64,000 nucleotides of DNA from positions 703,854 through 767,853 of the forward strand of contig NZ_MTBA01000001.1 in assembly GCF_002150805.1 (NCBI RefSeq). Direction: 5' to 3'. Below are positions 16,776 to 26,674 of the stretch, in pieces. The notes under the pieces were generated by a model that worked only from the letters and a program-made list of their open reading frames with translations, was not told the origin of the DNA and ran no database searches. The first letter of the stretch is position 1, and each line of letters opens with the position of its first letter. This stretch comes from Oceanospirillum sanctuarii (GTDB taxonomy: Bacteria; Pseudomonadota; Gammaproteobacteria; Pseudomonadales; Halomonadaceae). Made by a program: the position numbers and the translations under genes.

Positions 16776-18881
16776 ATGACGTTCAAAAAGCATTACTTAG
16801 CACAAAGCATCAGCCTTATTTTGCTAACCTCAGTTGCCGCATCTGCCTCTGCAGAAGACCAGGCCGCTGTGAAGCTGGACACCCTGGAAGTCAACGCTCA
16901 GGACAATAATCCTGATAGCTATACCGCACCGGACGCGGCCACAGCCACCAAGATGAATCTCTCATTGCGTGAAACTCCTCAGGCGGTCGCCGTCATTACC
17001 CAAGCCCAACTGGACGACTTTAACGCTAACGATCTGAATGCAGCGCTGGACCTGACTGCCGGGGTAACCGTTGAACGTATCGAAACTGACCGTTCTTACT
17101 ACACCGCCCGTGGCTTTGATATCACCAATTTCCAGTTTGATGGCGTTGGCCTGCCGACCAATACCGGTAACCTGTATGGCGATATCGACAGCGCTATTGC
17201 TGAACGAATCGAGGTTCTCAAAGGCGCTAACGGCCTGATGTCCGGCACAGGTAACCCGTCGGCAACGGTTAACATTATCCGTAAGCGCCCGACGGAAGAG
17301 TTTGCTGCATCTGCCAGTGTTTCCGCTGGTTCCTGGAGTCAAAAACGTCTGGAGGGTGATATCTCAGGTAGCCTGACTGAGTCCGGCAATGTCAGAGGAC
17401 GCCTGGTTGTCGCAGGACAAGACGGCGAGTCTTATCTGGATCGCTATGAGAAACAGCGTAGCCTCTTTTACGGTGTCCTCGAAGCCGATATCAGCGACTC
17501 CACAACAGTGACTCTTGGCCATTCAACCCAGGACACACATGCTGACAGCCCTATGTGGGGCGCATTAACCCTCAATGACACCGACGGTAATGCTTTTGAT
17601 TATGATGTTTCTGCCAGCACAGCCGCGGACTGGGCATTCTGGGATAACAAGGTTGATAGTAGTTTTGTCGAACTGAAACAGGATCTACCCGCAAATTGGC
17701 AGGGCACCGCTGTACTGAACCGTACAAAACGGGTCTCAGACAGTAAGCTGCTCTATGTTTATGGCTCTATCGCAGCCGATGGTTCCGGTGCGGTTGCCTA
17801 TCCCTCGCTGTACGACAAGACGGAAACAGAAACCAGCCTGGATATATACGCTACGGGTCCTTTCCAGTTTGCCGGACGCAGCCATGATGCCATTGTAGGT
17901 ATTCAGATTAATCGTTCAGAATCTGAGGAGGAGTCCGTTTACGCCAACCCTCGTACCTCTGGTACCAATCTTGATGATGTTCTGAACGGTAATGTTGCAG
18001 AAGTTGCTATTGATGGCTCAACCAGTGGCGGCAAGTGGGATTATGCTGGTGAAAGCCTCTATGGAGCAGGTCGTTTCTCGATAACGGATCAGCTGTCCGT
18101 TGTTGCCGGGGCAAGAATCAGCCAGCTCGAGATTGAAGGTGAGTCCTACGGCAAGACCAAAAACAGCTCTTTCAAAGGTGAAGTTACCCCTTATTTAGGC
18201 ACTGTTTTTGATCTGACCGACCAGCACTCACTTTACGCCAGCTATACACAGATTTTTGATCCGCAAACGGAGCTTGATGTTAACGGTGACCAGCTTGATC
18301 CGGTTAAAGGTTCGAATGTCGAGTTTGGTATCAAGTCTGAATTCCTGCCGGGTATTATCGCAACGGCTTCGGTTTTCAAAAGCCAGCAAGATAATGTGGC
18401 TGAAGAAGTTGGCAAACACAAGAACCCTGACGATAGCGAGGGAGATGCATATTATCGAGGTATAGATGGGGTGACCAGTCAGGGCTTCGAGGTTGATATC
18501 GCTGGTGAACTGCTGCCAGGATGGCAGGTTAGCGCAGGCTACTCGAAGTTCAAGGTCGAAGATGCCGATGGGGAAGAGGTGAAGAAGGAAGTCGCCAAGG
18601 AGATGTTTACCGCATCCAGCCAGTATCGTCCAGGTGTCCTTCCTGAACTGAAAGTCGGTGCTAATGTTAAATGGCAGGGTGAAACGGAAAACACCAAAGT
18701 TACCCAAAAAGCTTACACACTGGTTAATCTGATGGCTGGTTACGATCTGACCAAGAACCTTAACGCTTCTCTGGCAATCAACAACCTGACCGATGAAAAG
18801 TACCTGAACAGCCTCTATTGGGATCAGGCTTTCTACGGTGCTCCACGTAACTTTATGGCAAAGGTTAACTGGACATACTAA
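16776..18881 (+). CDS. TonB-dependent siderophore receptor
   Basis: 701 residues: signal peptide 1-26 (cut at ASA/ED), TonB box DTLEV at 35-39, plug domain (about 60-180, with RGFDITNFQFDG and ERIEVLKGANGLMSGTG), and a 22-strand outer-membrane barrel ending in an aromatic-rich strand (KVNWTY). There is no N-terminal signalling (STN) domain, so no surface signalling to a sigma factor is expected. The plug sequence is of the FpvA/FhuE/FoxA siderophore-receptor group. Ligand not determinable; a hydroxamate fits the FhuF/fused-FhuB neighbours. AGGAGG is 14 bases before the ATG. Fur-like boxes lie upstream. Confidence 0.9.
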   Translation: MTFKKHYLAQSISLILLTSVAASASAEDQAAVKLDTLEVNAQDNNPDSYTAPDAATATKMNLSLRETPQAVAVITQAQLDDFNANDLNAALDLTAGVTVERIETDRSYYTARGFDITNFQFDGVGLPTNTGNLYGDIDSAIAERIEVLKGANGLMSGTGNPSATVNIIRKRPTEEFAASASVSAGSWSQKRLEGDISGSLTESGNVRGRLVVAGQDGESYLDRYEKQRSLFYGVLEADISDSTTVTLGHSTQDTHADSPMWGALTLNDTDGNAFDYDVSASTAADWAFWDNKVDSSFVELKQDLPANWQGTAVLNRTKRVSDSKLLYVYGSIAADGSGAVAYPSLYDKTETETSLDIYATGPFQFAGRSHDAIVGIQINRSESEEESVYANPRTSGTNLDDVLNGNVAEVAIDGSTSGGKWDYAGESLYGAGRFSITDQLSVVAGARISQLEIEGESYGKTKNSSFKGEVTPYLGTVFDLTDQHSLYASYTQIFDPQTELDVNGDQLDPVKGSNVEFGIKSEFLPGIIATASVFKSQQDNVAEEVGKHKNPDDSEGDAYYRGIDGVTSQGFEVDIAGELLPGWQVSAGYSKFKVEDADGEEVKKEVAKEMFTASSQYRPGVLPELKVGANVKWQGETENTKVTQKAYTLVNLMAGYDLTKNLNASLAINNLTDEKYLNSLYWDQAFYGAPRNFMAKVNWTY

Positions 18882-18908
18882 AAGCTCGCACTCAACGAGC
18901 AGGCAAAT

Positions 18909-18936
18909 AAAAAGGGAGCCCTTGGGCTCCCTTTTG
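18909..18936. terminator. Bidirectional terminator between the receptor and the V-ATPase operon
   Basis: Perfect 11-bp stem AAAGGGAGCCC (18911-18921) / GGGCTCCCTTT (18924-18934), A tract before and T tract after, between two convergent genes. Confidence 0.85.
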
Positions 18937-18966
18937 ACGTCTGACTCGCGCTTCACATCGAGCTGA

Positions 18967-20808
18967 TTACTCTTCAGCAAACATGCTTTGATTCAGCGGG
19001 AAGTGATTCAGATTATGGATCTCTTTCCAGTAACGCTTAAAGTCCGGGCCGTCTTCATGACTGTAGTTCAGATTTCGGAAGAAACCCGCCAGCTTAGTGA
19101 AGTGCTCACGGATCGTATCCTTGTCATCCATCTTCGGATGCTCAAACAGACAGCGTTTCAACAGACGGAAAACCCGCATCTGACGCTTCATCGGTGTGGA
19201 GGCGTCCACATCATCAAAAGCATCCTGCTGCAGATACACCTGATCCAGACACTGGGCGCGATTAAAGGTCAGGAAATCCTGCAGTGTGACACCTTCTTCA
19301 CCGGTTACCTGCATCATCTGCTGGATATCTTCACCCTGAGTCAGCAGTTTTTGCATCTGCTTCACATCATCAACCCACTCAGCATCCAGATGCTCGCCAT
19401 ACCAGCTGCTAAGCTGCTCCAGATAACGGGACCAGGAGATCAGTGGGTCAACAGCCGGGTAAGCACGCTTATAAGCCCGGTCAGCACTTAAGCCCAGGAA
19501 GGTTTTAACCGTACGCAGAGTAGACTGAGTAACAGGCTCTTCAAAGTTACCGCCGGCAGGAGATACCGTACCGATCAGGGTAAGACTACCTTGCTCACCC
19601 TCGTTATTTCGAATCAGGCCAGCACGCTCGTAGAGGCTTTTCACCGAGGAGTCCAGATAAGCCGGGAAAGCTTCCTCACCCGGAATCTCTTCCAGACGAC
19701 CTGAGGTTTCACGCATCGCCTGAGCCCAACGGGAGGTGGAATCAGCAATCAGCAGGGCGTTATAACCCATCTGACGGTAATACTCACTCAAAGTAATGCC
19801 GGTATAGATAGAGGCTTCACGAGCCGCTACCGGCATCGATGAGGTATTACAGATGATGATGGTACGATCCATCAAAGTGCCACCCTTCGGATCCGGCAGG
19901 GCAGGGAACTCAGTAATCGTCTCCACAACTTCACCAGCACGCTCACCGCATGCAACGATAATCACGATATCAACATCGGAGAAACGTGAGATCAGACTTT
20001 GCAGAACCGTCTTACCGGCACCAAAAGGTCCCGGGATACAAGCAGTACCGCCTTTGGCAATAGGGAAGAAGGTGTCGATCAGGCGGATAGAGGTCAGCAG
20101 TGGCTGTTCCGGATATTCACGCTCGCTGAAACGCTGAGCCAACAACGGCTGACAAACAGGAATGCGAACCGGCCATTTCTGCTGCATGGTCAGCTCGTGC
20201 TCTTTGCCTGAAGTATCTTTAATACGGGCTATCGGTGTCGTGGTAGTGAAAGTACCTTCCTGAATCCAGGTGACTTCCACTTCGCCCCTCTGGTTAAAGG
20301 GCACCATAATCTTGTGCTTAAAACGGCCTTCCTGAACATGACCAACAGGGTCGCCGGCTTTCAGGCGACTGCCAACTTTAACGGTCGGCTGGAAAGCCCA
20401 CTGTTTCTGACTGTCGATACCTTCAACCTGCAGACCACGGGGCAGGAAGAAGCCATGTTGTCCGGCAATAATCTCCAGCGGGTTCTGCAGACCATCGTAT
20501 ACCTGACCCAGCAAGCCAGGTCCAAGGGTTACAGAAAGCATCTGACCAGACTGACGAACCGGATCACCTACCGCAACACCACGGGTATTCTCAAATACCT
20601 GCACATCAGCTTCACCATGACGCACACGCAGTACTTCTGCTTGCAGGTATTCCTGACGCTCATCCGACGGTACTCGCGATGGGCAGATATAAACCACTTC
20701 GTTTTTAATCAGAGGGTAGAAGTTACCCTGCTCATCCTTTTCCAGTTTCAGGGTAACAATATCGTCCCTGACACCGGTTACGCGGGCTGTAATCTTTACA
20801 TCCTTCAT
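18967..20808 (-). CDS. ntpA: V/A-type ATPase catalytic subunit A
   Basis: 613 residues. This subunit carries the catalytic sites of the A3B3 head of the rotary ATPase. Walker A is GPFGAGKT (260-267), followed by the GER motif (CGERAGEV) and SRWAQAMRE. The insert characteristic of A subunits (about 115-190) distinguishes it from F-type beta. It is the last gene of the operon here; its ATG overlaps the stop of the DUF2764 gene by one base. The usual neighbour subunit B is instead the first gene, about 5.6 kb upstream. Confidence 0.95.
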   Translation of the reverse strand: MKDVKITARVTGVRDDIVTLKLEKDEQGNFYPLIKNEVVYICPSRVPSDERQEYLQAEVLRVRHGEADVQVFENTRGVAVGDPVRQSGQMLSVTLGPGLLGQVYDGLQNPLEIIAGQHGFFLPRGLQVEGIDSQKQWAFQPTVKVGSRLKAGDPVGHVQEGRFKHKIMVPFNQRGEVEVTWIQEGTFTTTTPIARIKDTSGKEHELTMQQKWPVRIPVCQPLLAQRFSEREYPEQPLLTSIRLIDTFFPIAKGGTACIPGPFGAGKTVLQSLISRFSDVDIVIIVACGERAGEVVETITEFPALPDPKGGTLMDRTIIICNTSSMPVAAREASIYTGITLSEYYRQMGYNALLIADSTSRWAQAMRETSGRLEEIPGEEAFPAYLDSSVKSLYERAGLIRNNEGEQGSLTLIGTVSPAGGNFEEPVTQSTLRTVKTFLGLSADRAYKRAYPAVDPLISWSRYLEQLSSWYGEHLDAEWVDDVKQMQKLLTQGEDIQQMMQVTGEEGVTLQDFLTFNRAQCLDQVYLQQDAFDDVDASTPMKRQMRVFRLLKRCLFEHPKMDDKDTIREHFTKLAGFFRNLNYSHEDGPDFKRYWKEIHNLNHFPLNQSMFAEE

Positions 20809-21503
20809 TAGGAAAGTTCCTCAAAGGCTGATTCTATATGTTCCCTGATGACAGGTGCGTCAATCAGCACCTCAGCCATAGACTCAAAGGCTTCAAGCGC
20901 CTGATCGGCATCATTTTGGATCTGTTTCTCTGCCAGTCCCCAGCGGAGTACAAAGCAGATAACCGTTTCAATGGAGAAATGATGGCTTCGTTCGATGCGC
21001 AACAGGTTCTGCCAAAGCCAATTATTAACCTGACGTTCAACTTCCCCGGCCGCACCTTTCTGCATCAGTGGTTGGAGTTCAGCCAGAAGGGGAAGAGCCG
21101 TTTCCAAACCAAAAGCCGGTTCATGCCAATGCTGACGGATTCGCATCGTCCAGCGCCCCAGGCCATAAAACTGTTCCGGCCCTTTATCGCCCTGTTGTCG
21201 CTGACGAAGCGCCGCTAGCAGGCTTTGCCACTCCAGACGGCTCTGAATACACTGACGAATCTCTTCGGATTCAATCTGAGTAAGCTGATATTGCCACTGA
21301 TATACCAGCTTCTGATCAGAAAGCATCTCCGGCTGTTTAGAACCAAAGTAATAGAGGCTTTCTGCCAGTTTTAACTGTTGCTGATCTTCATCCGTAAGCA
21401 TGGTCAGGCGACGATCCAGGGCAATCCTTGAGATCGGCATCTGTTTACACTTCGCCAAGGTCGGCAGGTCAGGCAATGCGGTAACCAGGGTGTAGTAGCT
21501 CAC
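20808..21503 (-). CDS. DUF2764-type protein of the V-ATPase operon (probable subunit C-like stalk part)
   Basis: 231 residues, starting SYYTLVTALPDLP, mostly helical and hydrophilic, without catalytic motifs. A protein of this type stands between E and A in chlamydial and Bacteroidetes V-ATPase operons and is thought to fill the role of subunit C, which links stalk and rotor. I recognise the start and the position rather than a clear full-length match. GTG start overlaps the stop of the E gene (TAGTG), and its own stop overlaps the A start (TAATG), so the three are translationally coupled. Confidence 0.7.
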   Translation of the reverse strand: MSYYTLVTALPDLPTLAKCKQMPISRIALDRRLTMLTDEDQQQLKLAESLYYFGSKQPEMLSDQKLVYQWQYQLTQIESEEIRQCIQSRLEWQSLLAALRQRQQGDKGPEQFYGLGRWTMRIRQHWHEPAFGLETALPLLAELQPLMQKGAAGEVERQVNNWLWQNLLRIERSHHFSIETVICFVLRWGLAEKQIQNDADQALEAFESMAEVLIDAPVIREHIESAFEELS

Positions 21504-22186
21504 TAGCGGATTACTCCCTCAAGCAGTGCACGGAAGCGGGGTTGCAGGTGTCTCAGAAGGAGCTGAGAAACTGCAGAATCGGTAAGATCCACCTCAACCT
21601 CTTTACCTACCAGACGAACCCGAATACCTGAGCCGGTATGGGTGTTAAAGCTGACCCCATCCCGCAACAGCTCAACAGACAGCGACTGAACAAACTGACT
21701 CAAACGGCCTGTTTTGTATTCATCTGCATTTCGGCGTAGCTCATCCAGTCCAATCACATTTTCCGGCAACAGCACTTCAACCTGCTCAGCTTCATCAAGG
21801 CCCGCTGATTTGGCGGTACGTCCCACCAGCTCAAGAACCATACGCTGAACAAATTCAGGATTATTCATCTGCTGTTCGATAAGACGTTCAACCTGATCGG
21901 TAAAACTGCGCGCCAGGCTTTCCTTAACATCCAGCAGGAGATCACGGGCTGCCATTTTCAACGCGTCTTCACCAGCCTGTTGCTTCTGGGCAACATCACG
22001 CTTGGCTTTGCTGATCATGGCATCCGCTTCTTCACGGGCCTGTTTCAGTAGCAGGTCAGCTTCTTTTTCTGCATCACGCAGAATCTGTCCCGCTTCTGAA
22101 CGGCCTTTATCAACACCCTCCTGACGAAGCTTATCAATTAAGGCTTCGATACCGGATGAGGCGTGATTCTTTTCAATCTCAGTCAT
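21503..22186 (-). CDS. ntpE: V/A-type ATPase subunit E (peripheral stalk)
   Basis: 227 residues with a long N-terminal coiled coil (about 5-85: ILRDAEKEADLLLKQAREEA and similar) and a compact C-terminal domain, as in E subunits that with G form the peripheral stalk. No separate G subunit gene is visible in the operon. ATG 22186 has GGGAGA nearby and follows the K stop by 27 bases. Confidence 0.85.
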   Translation of the reverse strand: MTEIEKNHASSGIEALIDKLRQEGVDKGRSEAGQILRDAEKEADLLLKQAREEADAMISKAKRDVAQKQQAGEDALKMAARDLLLDVKESLARSFTDQVERLIEQQMNNPEFVQRMVLELVGRTAKSAGLDEAEQVEVLLPENVIGLDELRRNADEYKTGRLSQFVQSLSVELLRDGVSFNTHTGSGIRVRLVGKEVEVDLTDSAVSQLLLRHLQPRFRALLEGVIR

Positions 22187-22213
22187 AGCGGACTTCTCCC
22201 TGTTTTAACCGGA

Positions 22214-22660
22214 TCAGGCTGGTACGCCAGCACTGATAACCAGAGCGAAGATAAAGGCGAAAACCGCAAAACCTTCAACGATAGCCGCTGGAGCCAGAGA
22301 CATACCGAAAATTTCAGGACGGATCTTCGATACATTGATCGCAGAGGCACAGCTTCGGCCCTGATAGATGGCACTGAACATCAGAGCCAGACCACACAGC
22401 AGACCAATCGCTGCCAGACCCGGAGCATTACCCAGCGTCAGTTCACGGTTCAGAGCAAACATCACAACGATGCCGTAAATCGACTGAGAGGAGGGCATTG
22501 CAGAGATACCGATGTAACGCCCGTGACCCGTTTCTGTTTCCAACAGCGCTCCGGCAGCGGCCTGACCCGCCAGGGAGCAGCCAATCATGCTGCCTATTGC
22601 ACCCATCGCCATAGGACCGTACAAACCTGCCCATCCCAGGGCCAAGATCAGGTTATCCAA
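22214..22660 (-). CDS. ntpK: V/A-type ATPase rotor ring subunit K (c subunit), Na+-type ligands
   Basis: 148 residues with four transmembrane helices, i.e. a duplicated two-helix c subunit. The ion-carrying acid is E129 in helix 4. Residues matching the Na+ site of Enterococcus hirae NtpK are present: S58 (for T64), Q59 (Q65), Y62 (Y68), Q100 (Q110), E129 (E139), with identical 29-residue spacing between Q100 and E129. This suggests sodium rather than proton coupling; the T-to-S change is conservative. Start is TTG 22660, backed by a perfect AGGAGG seven bases upstream inside the end of the I gene. Confidence 0.9.
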   Translation of the reverse strand: MDNLILALGWAGLYGPMAMGAIGSMIGCSLAGQAAAGALLETETGHGRYIGISAMPSSQSIYGIVVMFALNRELTLGNAPGLAAIGLLCGLALMFSAIYQGRSCASAINVSKIRPEIFGMSLAPAAIVEGFAVFAFIFALVISAGVPA

Positions 22661-24429
22661 GGTGTTACCTCCTGTTTTGAAAACGGCTGGAAGGGGTAAC
22701 CTTCATCAGCCAAACTCCAGTTATAAAATTCGATCAGATTAAGACGTAAGCCGTGAATGACACCGCTTACTACGGTAAGGACGAAATTGAGCAGGTGGCC
22801 TGCCAGTAAGATCAGAATGTGCAGCAGTAAACCGATACCCGGCAGTGCATTACCGACATCCGCAGCCAGTTGATTAAAGGTGATGGCCAACGAGGCACTA
22901 GCCAGTCCCAGTGCGAACAAACGCAGATAACTGAGCACATCGCCGAAGATTTTGGTGACATTGGTCAGCGCCAACAGGCCGGAAATCAAACGACTGACAC
23001 TGAAGCCTGTATCCGGTGTGGAAAAGAGCAATACCATCGCAAGGCCAGCACCAAATACCGACCAATCCAGAGTAGTGAACTCAGTCAGCCAACCTGAAAG
23101 CGCCACAGCAACCGATAAAGCCCATCCCAAAGAAGAGAGACTTTGATTACTGCCACGTCTCACCCAGGCCATCAGCAGGTTTGCCAGCACCAGATGCAGC
23201 GCACCGATAGAGATCGATAGCTTCATCATGGCGTCGAAGTCATTCAGATCGAGCAGCTTCATCTCACCTAAAAGGGAAACAGGCGCTGATGCACCGAAAT
23301 AACTACCGACGATCACGCCCCAAAGAACACCAGCTCCCGTCAAAGCAGCGCCCATGGCTCTTAAACGACGACCGGTTTCAGTGGCTTCCATCGCTTTCCA
23401 TTTCCAGGCGATTACAGCACCAAACAGCAGGGAATAACCTGCATCGGACATGATGATGGCGAAGAAACTGACAAAGGAGAAAAAGACCACGCGGGACGGA
23501 TCCCAACTACGGTAATTTGGCGTTTGGAAGAAGCTCACCACTTCCTGTCCGCCACCGTAAATCTCAGGGTTTTCCAACAGAGTAGGCGGAGTCTCATCAT
23601 CTGCCGGATCCTCTTCCAACAGAACCAGACCATGCTCCTGAGCAAAAGCTTCTAATTCAGGCAGATCACGAACGGCAACCCAACCCTGAAGAGCAAAAAC
23701 TTCACCGTAGTCACGAGTCTGACCAGAGACCTCATCCAACAGCGCCTGATTCTCTGTGCTGGCAACGCTTTGCTGTAGCAGGAAAATCCAGCGGGTAAGG
23801 GCTTCACGCTCACCTTCAGCGGCTTCCAGCTGAATTTCGGTTTCTTCAAGCTGCTCTTTCAGTTCACTGAGGGGCACATAACCGGTATGGGTACGGGGAA
23901 CCGGCATGATGTTGGCGTCAGGTTCATCCGGAGCAATAACCACGATATAGGTATGACGGTTATCCCGATGCACCTGCATCCAGGGCAGATGAGAGGCTTC
24001 GACATCCTGCATCTTGTAGTTCGGTATCAGATAGAACCAGAGCTTTTCGTGATTCAGATCCGCAAGATCCGGCAGGGTAAACTCACCCCAGGGTTCCAGA
24101 TCTTTGATGCGCTTATCCAGAAAGTCCCGTTTCTCACTTAAACGAATGCGATTCTGACGGTTCTGATCAACCTGATGCAGTACCTTATTAAGATCCAACT
24201 GGTTATCACGGGTAACCTGACGGCGCTTCTGAGGGCTACTCAACAGATACTGCAAAGAGCGCTTGAGAAGTTCCGGGTTGGTGTCTTCGACATCCGCACT
24301 TTGTTTGGCGGAAATCTCCGTTAACGGAATCACATGCATCAAACCAAGCGCCTGAATCGCATCCAGGGTTTCGGTCTTGTCCTGACTCATGCCAATAACA
24401 GAGGCTTTTTTAAGCTTAAGAATACTCAT
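22648..24429 (-). CDS. ntpI: V/A-type ATPase subunit I (a subunit, ion channel)
   Basis: 593 residues: soluble, coiled-coil-rich N-terminal half (about 1-305) that contacts the peripheral stalk, and a C-terminal membrane half (about 310-590) with seven or eight helices. Helix regions include the conserved TKIFGDVLSYLRLFALGLAS stretch in modified form; its arginine (SYLRLF) is the essential charge facing the rotor ring. ATG overlaps the D stop by four bases and the end overlaps the K start by 13 bases. Confidence 0.92.
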   Translation of the reverse strand: MSILKLKKASVIGMSQDKTETLDAIQALGLMHVIPLTEISAKQSADVEDTNPELLKRSLQYLLSSPQKRRQVTRDNQLDLNKVLHQVDQNRQNRIRLSEKRDFLDKRIKDLEPWGEFTLPDLADLNHEKLWFYLIPNYKMQDVEASHLPWMQVHRDNRHTYIVVIAPDEPDANIMPVPRTHTGYVPLSELKEQLEETEIQLEAAEGEREALTRWIFLLQQSVASTENQALLDEVSGQTRDYGEVFALQGWVAVRDLPELEAFAQEHGLVLLEEDPADDETPPTLLENPEIYGGGQEVVSFFQTPNYRSWDPSRVVFFSFVSFFAIIMSDAGYSLLFGAVIAWKWKAMEATETGRRLRAMGAALTGAGVLWGVIVGSYFGASAPVSLLGEMKLLDLNDFDAMMKLSISIGALHLVLANLLMAWVRRGSNQSLSSLGWALSVAVALSGWLTEFTTLDWSVFGAGLAMVLLFSTPDTGFSVSRLISGLLALTNVTKIFGDVLSYLRLFALGLASASLAITFNQLAADVGNALPGIGLLLHILILLAGHLLNFVLTVVSGVIHGLRLNLIEFYNWSLADEGYPFQPFSKQEVTPWIT

Positions 24430-25031
24430 GCCATACCTGCCTTAAGCCGCTTATTCTTGGCAATTTTCGAGGTCACAACACCGGCGCGTTCACTGTCAGA
24501 CAGCGCAATACGGATTTTGCGGATGTTTTTCTCAGCCTGAGGGATCAGAACCTTATCAAACAGGTTAAGACGTTGTGTGGTTTTGCGAAGACCGACCTCA
24601 AGCAGCTCCAGACGTTTGGTCAGAACCTGCTGTTTGAGCTGCAGCTCAACACTTTGCTTTAGCAGAATAACCAAGGGATCAAGCCAATGTTCTGTCGCCA
24701 GAGAGGAATAGGGGCGAACCTTGAGTGCAACACTCTCAAGCTCCGGTAGGCGTATTCCTACCAGATTGATCTGCCGGAGCGAAAAATCCTCTATCACCAC
24801 CAGATCGCTCACACTGCCCTGATAATTGGACAGCATCGGCAGTTGTTCGCGTACCTGTTGACGAAGGCTCAGCAAGGTATCTTCAAGATCAGCCTGCGCT
24901 TTACGGGAGTTAGCCCGCTCAGCCAGAAGCTGTTTCCGTTTGAGATCCAGAGCGGGAACAAACTTCCGGTAGGCTTTAACTTTGCGACCTTCCTTGTTGA
25001 GGGTACTTTTATTCAGTGCCAGCTTACCCAC
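24426..25031 (-). CDS. ntpD: V/A-type ATPase subunit D (central shaft)
   Basis: 201 residues, almost all helical, with N- and C-terminal helices forming the antiparallel coiled coil of the rotor shaft. The start KLALNKSTLNKEGRK and the end ...NLFDKVLIPQAEKNIRKIRIAL (split) are typical. GTG start at 25031 with AGGAG eight bases upstream; 13 bases after the B stop. No subunit F gene, the usual partner in the shaft, is seen. Confidence 0.9.
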   Translation of the reverse strand: MGKLALNKSTLNKEGRKVKAYRKFVPALDLKRKQLLAERANSRKAQADLEDTLLSLRQQVREQLPMLSNYQGSVSDLVVIEDFSLRQINLVGIRLPELESVALKVRPYSSLATEHWLDPLVILLKQSVELQLKQQVLTKRLELLEVGLRKTTQRLNLFDKVLIPQAEKNIRKIRIALSDSERAGVVTSKIAKNKRLKAGMA

Positions 25032-25044
25032 GCTTTAACTCCTG

Positions 25045-26442
25045 TCAGGCGTTTTCGGGGGAGTGTTCTTGTTCGCTTGTTGGCGAGCTACCATCGGATT
25101 TTGGAAAGTACTTATCGATCAGATTCTGCTTCATCAGCAGCTCTTCTTCTTTAAAGCACTGCGCCAGAATCGACCAACCGGTATCGAGAGCTTCCTCTAA
25201 TGGCATACTGACATCGATATCCATAAAGGTTTTCTGGAACAGGCGACCGAACTTGAGTACCCGCTCGTCAAATTCACTCAACTCGAAGGACATCGCCTGT
25301 TTCTGTTCAGCATCCTGAGAAGCTGCATAGAAACGAATCAGGGTATTCATGATCTGGCTGTGATCCTCGCGGGTCACTTTGCCGATCACGTGCTGCTTCA
25401 GACGGGAAAGAGAGCCAAAGGGGTCAATCACGCCATTGTGCAGATAGAACTGGCCTTCGGTGATATAACCTGTGTTGTCCGGAACCGGGTGGGTCACGTC
25501 ATCGCCCGGCATAGTGGTTACCGAGAGAATAGTTACCGAACCAGCACCTTTGTAGTCACAGGCTTTTTCATAACGACGAGCCAACTGGGAGTAGAGGTCA
25601 CCAATATAGCCACGGTTGGACGGCACGTGCTCCATGGAGATACCCACTTCTTTCAGAGCATCGGCATAAGCGGTCATGTCCGTCAGCAGCACAAGAACAC
25701 GTTTACCTTCGTTAACGGCGTAGCGTTCAGCCACCGCCAGCGCCATATCCGGTACCAGAAGCGCTTCAACAGTCGGGTCAGAGCCCTGATGCACAAACAT
25801 CACGGTGCGGGCAGAGGCTCCGGCTTCCTCAAAGGTTCGCTTAAAGAAGTGGTAGTCATCGAAGATCAGGCCAATACCACCAAACACTACGATATCCGCA
25901 TCTGCCTGAGCACCAATACGTGCCAGCAGCTGGTTGTAGGGTTCACCTGCGACAGAGAAGATCGGAATTTTCTGACTTTCAACCAGACAGTTGAACACAT
26001 CGATCATGGGCACATCGGTGCGGATCATTCGGGATGCAAGAATACGGCGGGCCGGGTTTACGGTAGGGCCATCAATCTCGATACGGGGCTCATCGGTGAG
26101 AGCAGGACCGCCATCGATTGGCTCACCGGTACCGGAAAAAGTACGCCCCAGAATATTAGGGGAGAAGGTCACTTCCATTGGACGACCAAGGAAGCGAACC
26201 ACAGAGTGCGTTGAAAGTCCCTTAGTGCCAGAGAAAACCTGCAGAGAAACTTCTTCACCATCCAGCAGAATCACCTGAGCGGTGCGGGGCAGAATAGCCT
26301 GTCCTTCATCCTGACTTTCGATCAGAGCAAGATCGCCAAAACTGATCTGGGACGCACCGCTTTCAGAGGTAGGCACATGAACTTTGACGATATCGCCAAC
26401 AATTTCAAGAATTCGGGAATAGCGAATCAATAGCTGGGACAC
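25045..26442 (-). CDS. ntpB: V/A-type ATPase regulatory subunit B
   Basis: 465 residues of the non-catalytic nucleotide-binding subunit. It has the alpha/beta ATPase fold but no P-loop ([15 protein letters not shown] in its place), as expected for B. Motifs [27 protein letters not shown] (in part) and [25 protein letters not shown] (in part) are diagnostic. It is the first gene of the operon. GTG 26442 is preferred because GGAGGT lies four bases upstream; an ATG four codons earlier (26454) would contain that SD. Confidence 0.92.
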   Translation of the reverse strand: MSQLLIRYSRILEIVGDIVKVHVPTSESGASQISFGDLALIESQDEGQAILPRTAQVILLDGEEVSLQVFSGTKGLSTHSVVRFLGRPMEVTFSPNILGRTFSGTGEPIDGGPALTDEPRIEIDGPTVNPARRILASRMIRTDVPMIDVFNCLVESQKIPIFSVAGEPYNQLLARIGAQADADIVVFGGIGLIFDDYHFFKRTFEEAGASARTVMFVHQGSDPTVEALLVPDMALAVAERYAVNEGKRVLVLLTDMTAYADALKEVGISMEHVPSNRGYIGDLYSQLARRYEKACDYKGAGSVTILSVTTMPGDDVTHPVPDNTGYITEGQFYLHNGVIDPFGSLSRLKQHVIGKVTREDHSQIMNTLIRFYAASQDAEQKQAMSFELSEFDERVLKFGRLFQKTFMDIDVSMPLEEALDTGWSILAQCFKEEELLMKQNLIDKYFPKSDGSSPTSEQEHSPENA

Positions 26443-26674
26443 AACTACCTCCATGTATTGTCAATCGGCTTAAAAGGCTGCCAAACCAAAAAGATAGCAC
26501 ATTACGCAGGTGCAATATCGATTAAGCATACCCTAAATAATTAAGATGACTCCAAGATTACGGTTACAATTTGTCTCAGATATTGATCTGAGCCATACCG
26601 TGAAATCTAATAAGGGTCTCCGGTAACCCTTTTACGATTCAATATCTTAGAGATCAGGCTTCCTGCCAGAGATC

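Noticed and set aside
16776-18881. Signal-transducing (FpvA/FecA-type) receptor
   Set aside because: The mature N-terminus begins with the TonB box right after the signal peptide; there is no STN domain and no FecIR-like genes nearby.
25360-26214. 284-codon ORF on the plus strand
   Set aside because: Lies fully antisense to the conserved V-ATPase subunit B gene; composition (many His, Arg, Thr) is that of a shadow frame.
26612-26631. Terminator of the REC-REC-PAS-GGDEF gene
   Set aside because: AAGGGT/ACCCTT hairpin is only six pairs and has no T run on the minus strand, where it would be needed.
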